NCBI GenBank assembly: GCA_020849655.1
Contig: JADLFU010000157.1
Span: forward strand, 33,589-97,588
From: Polyangiaceae bacterium
Lineage (GTDB): Bacteria; Myxococcota_A; Polyangia; Polyangiales; Polyangiaceae
Length of the DNA stretch: 64,000 nt
Direction of reading: 5' to 3'
The notes below the pieces were generated by a model. That model had not been told where the DNA came from and searched no databases. It saw only the letters and a list, made by a program, of their open reading frames with translations. A program made the translations under genes and the position numbers. This document shows positions 58,074 through 64,000 of this stretch, piece after piece. The first letter of the stretch is position 1. Each line of letters opens with the position of its first letter.

Positions 58074-60419
58074 CTATCTCGGTTCGACGCTGAGCCAGTT
58101 CAGCATCGTGTACTCGTCCTTCTGGCCGACCTCGACGGAGAGGCTCCCGTCGGCGACGTCGACGACCACGGACGCGACCTTGTACGGGGCGTCCGGCGTC
58201 GTCGCCGCGCCGTCGAACAGCGGCGCGCCCTCGACGACCACCCGCTGCTTCGCGTAGGTCTTGCCGTACCACCCGATGGACACCGTGACCTCGTAGCGGC
58301 CGGGCTCGATGTCCCAGCTGAAGGTGTCCGTGCGCCCGTAGTCGTCGTAGATCACGCTGCGCTGCCGCTCGTCGACCGGCGCGTCGGGGAGGTAGCGGTA
58401 GAGCATGATCGACGGATCGCCGATGTTCTCGCCCGCCCAGCCGAACCCCTTCGCGGGGTCGTACGCGGCCCAGCCGATCTTCTGCCACGTCTTGCCGTCG
58501 ACGAGGAGCGGCGCGGCCTTCGGCTCGCCGTCAGGGTCCTGAAAGTTCAGGTACACCGGCTCGCGCGGGTGCGCGCCGGCCGGCCTCGACGACAGCACGG
58601 GGAACCCATCGGCCTTGCCCTCGAGGTACGCGCCGAGCTGGTTCCGCAGGTGTTGCAGCGCTCCCGCGTCTCGGGTGAACGAGGTCGTCGACGCGACCGC
58701 GGAGCCCACCGTCGTGTCGACGCCCGCCACCTCCGACGGCGTCTCGGGGCGCTTGCCCTTCTGTGCCAACAGAAAGTACTCGAAGTCCTCCTCGCCCTCT
58801 CTCAGCAGCTCCCACCGGATGCTGCTGACGAGCTCGCCGCTCTTCGTCGGGGGGTACAGCAGGAACCCGTCGCCGTTCTGCTTGGTGCCCTGCGGGCGCG
58901 GGTTGGAGGTGGGATCGCTGCCCCAGCCGGTGACAGAGTAGTACGCGAACCCGGCGATGCGGTGCCTCCACGCGGCCCAGAAGGCGATGCGCGACTCGAT
59001 GCCCGGGTGGTCGATCGTGATCGGGTTGAACCTCGGCGGCGCGTCCCCGTAGAGAAAGTACCACCAGACCTGCTCGCCCCTGGCCTGGCGCGTGGCCGCG
59101 TAGGCGGGATCGAACGCGGAGAGGTTCGCCCACCACAGATCGTAGCTCGCGCCCCCGGCGAGGGGGTTCTCGGCGATCTCGGGCTTCGGCTCCTCGCTGA
59201 CGGCGATCCGCAGGTGCGGCGCGGCGGCCTTCGTCAGCGCCGCGAGGCGCGCAGCCGTGTCGTAGTCGGCCTGGTCCTGCGGCTCGTTCTGCACGTAGTA
59301 GTAGGCCTTCTGTCGCCAACCGCGCGAGGAGACGTAGCCGTCGATCGCCGAGAGGAGCTTCGACCAGGCGGCGTCGTACGCGGGCGTGCCGACGTGGCCC
59401 GGGCCGCGCGGCACGCCGCAGAAGGTGTCCGGGCGGGGCGTGGAGTTGTCGACGAACTGCATCACCTCGAACGACGGGAACCCCACGCCGTCCCAGCCCA
59501 CGCCGTCGATGTACTGGGGGCCGAGCTGGGCGAAGTCATACGGGCCCGGGCCGTCCACGAAGGCGCCCGACGCGCAGTCGTAGTCGATGCCACCGTCGTA
59601 GTTGAGCCCGGCGGGCCACGCGACGCCCGCGGGGACGAGGCGGTGCTCACGAAAGTGATCCTTCAGCCTCCGCGCCGCCTCGAGGCTCGCGCCGCCCCCG
59701 AGCGCCTGGAAGCTCGTGTTCCAGTTGCCATCGAAGCCGATCTTCGCTGGCAGCGCGAAGTCGAAGACGTGCAGCGACACGGGGATCACCTGCGGCACGC
59801 CCCCGATGGTCACGGTCAGCTGGCTCGTGTAGTCGCCGGCGGGGGCGTCGGGCGGCACGTACACTGTCATCCACATCGGCTGGTTCTTGCCGGGCGCGAG
59901 CGGCTGCGGCGCGCCGTCCGCGACCGGCACGAGCGGGTCCGGCACCTCCCCGCTCGGGATCGACGACGCGTCGGAGGGCTGGGAGATCTTGACGTAGTCG
60001 ACCCTGTGCCAGGTGATCCGGTCGAGCTTCCCCGGGCCCGAGAACGGGGCGATCGACGCCGACCCCGAGCCCGCCGCGTCGGCGCGGAGCACGATCTGGA
60101 GCGGCTCGTGCTCGTTCTTCGCGGCGAACATCCGCAGCCCGGTCCCCGTCGTCGCGGGCGGTGCCGCCTCGCGGAGCACCTTGTCCATCGTCGTGGTCGT
60201 CCACAGCGACGCGCCCGCCGGCGCGGGGAGCGAGAACGTGTGCTCCCCGGTCGGCGTGCAGGTGGTGCACACCGGCCCGCTCCCACCGCTGCCGCCACGC
60301 CCGCCAGCTCCCCCGGCCGCCCCCGGCGCGCCGCCCCCGCCGGACGACCCGGACGAGCCGCACGCGACGCCCAGCATCAACCACCAGGTGCCCCACGCCG
60401 CCTTCGCCGTGCTCGTCAT
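58074..60419 (-). CDS. Large DUF4091-type glycoside-hydrolase-like lipoprotein
   Basis: A 781-residue lipoprotein (signal ending LGVAC, then a Gly/Ser-rich linker). An N-terminal beta domain leads to a central catalytic-like TIM barrel with the DUF4091 features: WRQKAYYYVQNEPQDQADYD with a candidate Glu, QVWWYFLYGD, and YSVTGWGSDPT near the barrel end. The last 150 residues resemble a malectin-like carbohydrate-binding module (YLNFQDPDG, ending DEYTMLNWLSVEPR). Likely acts on polysaccharide at the cell surface. A TAGGAT lies 9 bases before the ATG with no ribosome site. Confidence 0.83.
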   Translation of the reverse strand: MTSTAKAAWGTWWLMLGVACGSSGSSGGGGAPGAAGGAGGRGGSGGSGPVCTTCTPTGEHTFSLPAPAGASLWTTTTMDKVLREAAPPATTGTGLRMFAAKNEHEPLQIVLRADAAGSGSASIAPFSGPGKLDRITWHRVDYVKISQPSDASSIPSGEVPDPLVPVADGAPQPLAPGKNQPMWMTVYVPPDAPAGDYTSQLTVTIGGVPQVIPVSLHVFDFALPAKIGFDGNWNTSFQALGGGASLEAARRLKDHFREHRLVPAGVAWPAGLNYDGGIDYDCASGAFVDGPGPYDFAQLGPQYIDGVGWDGVGFPSFEVMQFVDNSTPRPDTFCGVPRGPGHVGTPAYDAAWSKLLSAIDGYVSSRGWRQKAYYYVQNEPQDQADYDTAARLAALTKAAAPHLRIAVSEEPKPEIAENPLAGGASYDLWWANLSAFDPAYAATRQARGEQVWWYFLYGDAPPRFNPITIDHPGIESRIAFWAAWRHRIAGFAYYSVTGWGSDPTSNPRPQGTKQNGDGFLLYPPTKSGELVSSIRWELLREGEEDFEYFLLAQKGKRPETPSEVAGVDTTVGSAVASTTSFTRDAGALQHLRNQLGAYLEGKADGFPVLSSRPAGAHPREPVYLNFQDPDGEPKAAPLLVDGKTWQKIGWAAYDPAKGFGWAGENIGDPSIMLYRYLPDAPVDERQRSVIYDDYGRTDTFSWDIEPGRYEVTVSIGWYGKTYAKQRVVVEGAPLFDGAATTPDAPYKVASVVVDVADGSLSVEVGQKDEYTMLNWLSVEPR

Positions 60420-60428
60420 CTCGACGCC

Positions 60429-60434
60429 ATCCTA
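60429..60434 (-). promoter_or_regulatory. -10-like TAGGAT for a leaderless DUF4091 mRNA
   Basis: Reverse-strand TAGGAT lies 9 bases before the ATG at 60419. Confidence 0.5.
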
Positions 60435-60606
60435 CGCGAGAGTTGACGCCGGGCGCGCGCGCTGTCACCTGAGCGCCGATGACCTCCCACGCGGCTCTCG
60501 CTCAGCGCCCCCTCGCGCCGACGGCGTGGACGGTCTCCCCGATCGACGGCGACCGCCACCGCGTCCGCGCCTCCGACTGATCCTCTCCCTCGTCGTCCGC
60601 CCGAGC

Positions 60607-60621
60607 CCCGGCGACGCCGGG
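60607..60621 (+). terminator. Small hairpin upstream of the MATE gene
   Basis: CCCGGC-GAC-GCCGGG is a perfect 6-bp stem with a 3-base loop followed by ATTTCT, 34 bases before the MATE start. It could be a weak terminator or an attenuator in the leader. The remainder of the 236-base divergent gap shows nothing else I can call. Confidence 0.35.
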
Positions 60622-60655
60622 ATTTCTGGCCAGGGTTCTCACCCACGGACGACAC

Positions 60656-62089
60656 ATGAACACCAAGCTTCGAGAGCGGTTTGCCAAGCTCAAACCCGGC
60701 GTCGCCGCCGGGGCACGCGCGCGGCTCCACCCCGGCGGCGACGGACAGGCGCGCGAGGTGCTCGGCCTCGCGTGGCCCATCGTGGTCGCGATGCTCGGCG
60801 ACGCGGCGATGGGCGTCGTGGACACCACGCTGGTCGGCGCGCTCGGCCCGGCCGCGCTGGCCGGCGTCGGCCTGGCGCTGACGGCGCTGTTCGTCGGCTA
60901 CACCGTGGTGTTCGGTTTGATGCGCGCGGTCAAGATCCGCACCGCGTACGCCGTCGGGGAGGGGCGAGAGGACGAGGGGGTGCGGGCCGCCGTCGCCGGC
61001 GCGCTGCTCGGCGCGGCGGTCGGGCTCGCGGTGCTGCTCCTCTCTCGCGACGGGCGCTGGATCTTCGTCGCGATGGGCGCGGACGCCGCGCTCGTCGGGC
61101 CCGCCACGGAGTTCTTTCGCGCGCACGGCCTCGGCGCGCCGGCGCTCGGCGTGACGGTCGCGCTCGTGCAGCACCTCCAGGGCCGCGGCGACACGCGGAC
61201 CCCGATGCTCACCGGCCTCGCGGCGAACGCGCTCAACGCGGCGCTCGCGTACGCGCTCATCCACGGTCACGCCGGGCTGCCGGCGCTGGGCGTCGCGGGC
61301 GCCGGCCTGGCGACGAGCCTGTCGGTCGCCGCGCAGGCGATCGCGCTGTCCTTCTGGGTGTGGCGCGGCGCTCGCGGGAGGCTCGCCCTCGGACCGCTCG
61401 GCCCGTCGCTGCGAGAGGTGCTGTCGCTCGGCGCGCCGACCGCCGCGCAGTTCGGGCTGGAGACGCTCGCGTTCACGACGTTCACGGCGCTGCTCGGATC
61501 GATCGCGGCCGCGGAGCTCGCCGCGCACCAGATCGCGCTCAGCCTGCTGCGCGCGTGCTTCTTGCCGGGGATCGCCGTCGCGGAGGCGGCGAGCGTCCTC
61601 GTGGGCCGGGCGCTCGGCGAGGGGAGACCCGACCGCGCCGATCGCGCGGTGCGCGCTGGCCTGTGGATCGCGGCGGGGTTCATGGCGTTCACCAGCGTCG
61701 GCCTCGGGCTCGCTAGCCCCCGCGTGCTCGGGCTGTTCACGGCCGACGCGGAGGTCGCGAGGATCGCGGCGCGCCTCCTGTGGGTCGCGGCGCTGTTCGA
61801 GACGGTCGACGCCGTCACCATCGTGCTCCGGGGTGCCCTCCGGGGGGCGAAGGACGTCCGCTTCGTAGCGGTGGTGGGGATCGCGGCCTCCTGGGTGTGC
61901 GTCCCCTCCGCTGCGTGGTGGCTCGGCAAGCGCCTCGGGTGGGGCGCCGTGGGAGGCTGGCTGGGCTTCGTCGGAGAGACGACGATCGCCGCGTCACTGC
62001 TCGCCTGGCGCTGGCGTACGGCGCCGTTTCGCCGCAGCGGGCGACGGAGGCTCACGGGGAGGTTGGCAGCCGGGCTGGAGGCGAGCTGA
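60656..62089 (+). CDS. MATE-family multidrug/metabolite exporter
   Basis: A 477-residue protein with about 12 membrane helices in two similar halves. The N-terminal half starts REVLGLAWPIVVAMLGDAAMGVVDT, and the start of the second half reads VLSLGAPTAAQFGLETLAFTTF, both typical of MATE transporters. MATE proteins export cationic drugs or metabolites using a sodium or proton gradient. A 40-residue basic N-terminal stretch precedes the first helix. No regulator is adjacent. No good ribosome site is visible before the ATG. Confidence 0.9.
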   Translation: MNTKLRERFAKLKPGVAAGARARLHPGGDGQAREVLGLAWPIVVAMLGDAAMGVVDTTLVGALGPAALAGVGLALTALFVGYTVVFGLMRAVKIRTAYAVGEGREDEGVRAAVAGALLGAAVGLAVLLLSRDGRWIFVAMGADAALVGPATEFFRAHGLGAPALGVTVALVQHLQGRGDTRTPMLTGLAANALNAALAYALIHGHAGLPALGVAGAGLATSLSVAAQAIALSFWVWRGARGRLALGPLGPSLREVLSLGAPTAAQFGLETLAFTTFTALLGSIAAAELAAHQIALSLLRACFLPGIAVAEAASVLVGRALGEGRPDRADRAVRAGLWIAAGFMAFTSVGLGLASPRVLGLFTADAEVARIAARLLWVAALFETVDAVTIVLRGALRGAKDVRFVAVVGIAASWVCVPSAAWWLGKRLGWGAVGGWLGFVGETTIAASLLAWRWRTAPFRRSGRRRLTGRLAAGLEAS

Positions 62090-62119
62090 GCGTCGATCTC
62101 GGAGCGCCGGAGACGGTGC

Positions 62120-62782
62120 TCACTTGCGATCGGCGTCGCCCGTAGCGCGGACGAAGGCTCGCAGCTTCTCCGGATCGAGTCGTCCGCCTGAGCGCACGCC
62201 GGAGCAGAGATCCACGGCGTACGGACGAACGCGACGGATCGCCTCGCCGATGTTGGACGGCGTGAGGCCACCAGCGAGGAACACGGGGCGCGGGCTCGCC
62301 TTCACGAAGGACGCGCTGATCGACCAGTCGTGTGCTCGGCCCGTGCCGCCAAGCTCAGGGATGGCAGCGCTCGGGCGGCCTGAGTCGAGCAGGAAGGCGT
62401 GGACGTAGGGTGCGTAGACGTGAATCGAAGCCAGCGCGTCCTCGCCTTCGACGTGGATGACCTGCACTCGGCGAACGCTCGGAAGGAGCGCGGCGAGGCG
62501 CTCCGACTCGGCCCGATCGATGTGCGACACGACCTGCACCGTCGTCGGCCTGGTCGCGGCGACATGCTCGGCGATGGCGTCGGCCGTCGTCTCTGCCGTC
62601 AGCAGGAACGTCGAGATCGGCGGGGGGGCGAACGCGGTGATTCGTGCGATCAGCTCGTCCTCGATCGGGCCGGGCCCAGACGGCATGCGAGCGACGAGCC
62701 CCAGCGCGTCTGCGCCCGCGTCGATGGCGAGCTGCGCCTCGTCGATCGAGGCGATGCAGCAGACCTTGATCCGAGTTCTCAT
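62120..62782 (-). CDS. Phosphoribosylanthranilate isomerase-family protein (TrpF-like)
   Basis: A 220-residue TIM barrel of the TrpF family. The start RIKVCCIASIDEAQLAIDAGADALGL carries the catalytic-Cys position but has CC where TrpF usually has CG. The second catalytic position LLDSG (Asp) and the phosphate-binding end LAGGLTPSNIGEAIRRV and VDLCSGVRSGGRLD are intact. The phosphate-contact SPR near the first loops is replaced by MPSGPGPI. No other trp genes are near, so it may be a true isolated TrpF or a paralogue with another substrate. I start at ATG 62782, which has GGAG upstream; an in-frame start 18 bases earlier is less likely. Confidence 0.8.
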   Translation of the reverse strand: MRTRIKVCCIASIDEAQLAIDAGADALGLVARMPSGPGPIEDELIARITAFAPPPISTFLLTAETTADAIAEHVAATRPTTVQVVSHIDRAESERLAALLPSVRRVQVIHVEGEDALASIHVYAPYVHAFLLDSGRPSAAIPELGGTGRAHDWSISASFVKASPRPVFLAGGLTPSNIGEAIRRVRPYAVDLCSGVRSGGRLDPEKLRAFVRATGDADRK

Positions 62783-62914
62783 GTTGCTCCAGCGTGCCAC
62801 ATCTTGGCAGGGCGGCGCCCGCGTCTGGCAGCGCGCGACCGAGCCGGGTTGGCACCGGCTTCCCGCCTTGCCACGGCCTCTGCCGATCCACGACGCTGCC
62901 GTTGCGTGAAGGGG

Positions 62915-63424
62915 CTACACGGCGTCGAACTCAGGTCGATAGCGGGCGACCCCTGAGACGCCGCTGAGCCCGTCCGCAGTCAAGGCTTGCACGAAGAACG
63001 CTTCGTCGTGCCCCTGCTCCCATCGGAGCCCGTGGAGGCTCGCCCGAACGAACCCGTGGCGCGGGTAGTAGCCGGGATGCCCGAGGACGACACAGAATGG
63101 GTGGCCCTCGGCGCGGAGGCGCCGGAGCCCGCGCTCGATGAGCCTCCCGCCGATCCCCTGGCGCTGGTGCGAAGGCGCCACGGCCATCGGCGCGAGGCCG
63201 ACGCCATGCACGACGCGGCCAGCGGCCTCCACTGCGACGGGCGAGAACGCGATGTACCCGACGACCGTGCCGTTCGCGACCGCGACGAGGGACAGCGTGA
63301 GCGCGCCTGCCGCGCGGAGGGCATCGACGAGCCGCGCCTCCGCGTCCGACTCGAACGCCGACGCGTTCAGCGCGTGGACCGCCGCTTCGTCCTCCCGTGT
63401 CTCCTGTCGGACCTCGAGTTTCAT
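62915..63424 (-). CDS. GNAT-family N-acetyltransferase
   Basis: A 169-residue single-domain enzyme. Acetyl-CoA-binding motif A is APMAVAPSHQRQGIGGRLIERGL with Q-R-x-G-I-G, and motif B is HPFCVVLGHPGYYPRHGFVRA, a form (GxPxYYxRxGF) common in the YhbS-like group. It transfers an acetyl group to an amine, target unknown. The 132 bases between it and the TrpF-like gene contain nothing recognisable. Confidence 0.9.
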   Translation of the reverse strand: MKLEVRQETREDEAAVHALNASAFESDAEARLVDALRAAGALTLSLVAVANGTVVGYIAFSPVAVEAAGRVVHGVGLAPMAVAPSHQRQGIGGRLIERGLRRLRAEGHPFCVVLGHPGYYPRHGFVRASLHGLRWEQGHDEAFFVQALTADGLSGVSGVARYRPEFDAV

Positions 63425-63519
63425 CGGACGGTTCGTACCACGCTGGCCCACGGACCGGCGCTGGGGAGGTGCGCTCGTGCGAGGTGTGCGCCGGGGTGGA
63501 TGCCCGGCGCACGATGGGA

Positions 63520-63849
63520 TCAGCTCCGGGCGAAGCCGAAGATCCTGGCGGCGAGCCTGTCGAGGTCGTGGTCGAGTCGTCGCGCGTCGTCGGGCGTGAC
63601 GTACCCCCAGGCTCGAGCGAGCGGGATCGCGGCGCGGCTCCCGTACACGGAGCCACGCGCGGTCGAGAGCCGCGCGCGCCGGTTGCCGCCGTCGCTCCCC
63701 GTGGCCTCCGCGAGGTTGAGGACGACGCTGTTGATCGAGCGACGCAGCTGGTCGGCGAGGGCCCTGTCGCACCTATCGACCACGGGCTTGACCCGGGCGA
63801 CGATCTCGATCGCGAACACAACGATGTGCTGGAGCTGGCTGGACTGCAT
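63520..63849 (-). CDS. Four-helix-bundle protein (23S rRNA intervening-sequence type)
   Basis: A 109-residue helical protein of the S23/IVP family: VVFAIEIVARVKPVVDRCDRALADQLRRSINSVVLNLAEATGSD is typical, with the conserved INSVVLNLAEA helix and the later LARAWGYVT. In other bacteria such proteins are encoded within rRNA intervening sequences or stand alone; here it is alone. GGAGG at 63856-63860 is 6 bases from ATG 63849 and adjacent to ATG 63855, so I choose the former. Confidence 0.85.
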   Translation of the reverse strand: MQSSQLQHIVVFAIEIVARVKPVVDRCDRALADQLRRSINSVVLNLAEATGSDGGNRRARLSTARGSVYGSRAAIPLARAWGYVTPDDARRLDHDLDRLAARIFGFARS

Positions 63850-64000
63850 GCCCATCCTCCGCGCAGGTTCCGTGACGGCGAGGACTGTCGCCGCGCTTCA
63901 TGACTGTCATCGCCGGCGCGGAACGTGCGCGCCTGGGCGATGCAGACCAGCCAGCTCCAGCAACTGCGGCCACGCCGACGATTCGTCACTGTCGTCGCCC

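Noticed and set aside
1..64000. tRNA, rRNA, insertion sequences, phage genes or attachment sites
   Set aside because: No cloverleaf-like gap sequence, transposase, integrase or flanking repeats were seen on either strand.

Overview
The window is very GC-rich and densely packed on both strands. Its gene content points to a myxobacterium, most likely of the Polyangiales side of Myxococcota. The signs are several Ser/Thr kinases, a response regulator with a DUF4388-type domain, an MglA-family GTPase, many lipoproteins with Gly/Ala/Ser-rich linkers, tandem von Willebrand factor A lipoproteins and frequent GTG/TTG starts. This assignment is an inference from content; there is no rRNA in the window. 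I found no tRNA, CRISPR array, insertion sequence or prophage.

Layout. 1-6.2 kb: a truncated kinase-like protein that looks catalytically dead, two envelope proteins, a TetR regulator with a palindromic operator next to a fatty acid hydroxylase gene, MurJ and a lipoprotein. 6.25-13.3 kb: a tightly overlapping operon of a FadL-like porin, two M16 peptidases and a sugar ABC transporter whose binding protein is fused to a permease. 13.3-28 kb: metabolic and signalling singletons (thioesterase, lipid kinase, peroxiredoxin, phospholipase D, MBL hydrolase, response regulator, class I aldolase, two Ser/Thr kinases, a hydrolase, an anchor-type lipoprotein, an L,D-transpeptidase). 28-36 kb: isocitrate and malate dehydrogenase, argininosuccinate synthase, a frataxin homologue. 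36.2-48.2 kb: two vWA paralogues, a CusF-like protein, a GMC oxidoreductase pair, LysE, an acyltransferase and an operon of MglA-like GTPase, PocR histidine kinase and ThiL.

48.2-57.5 kb holds the most interesting block. A CuA subunit carrying an N-terminal cytochrome c domain and a heme-copper subunit I are followed by a SCO protein. Subunit I has all its heme and copper histidines but lacks the active-site tyrosine, as NO reductases do. Then come a cysteine-less IscA-rhodanese fusion (divergent), a sigma-54 activator, an NnrS-like membrane protein, a MIP18/SufT-like protein and four DUF2249 domains in three proteins, one fused to a TIM-barrel-like domain. Three good -24/-12 promoters and a shared 25-bp inverted repeat tie the block together. 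I infer a sigma-54-controlled nitric oxide (or related stress) detoxification or respiration regulon.

57.5-64 kb: a DUF4189-like lipoprotein, a large DUF4091 lipoprotein, a MATE transporter, a TrpF-like protein, a GNAT enzyme and a four-helix-bundle protein. Bases 63861-64000 show nothing I can call.

A second theme is start-codon architecture. At ten genes a TANNNT hexamer lies 7-10 bases upstream of the chosen start codon with no clear Shine-Dalgarno sequence, the signature of leaderless transcripts. Two of the sigma-54 promoters are likewise placed so that transcription would begin 2-4 bases before the start codon.
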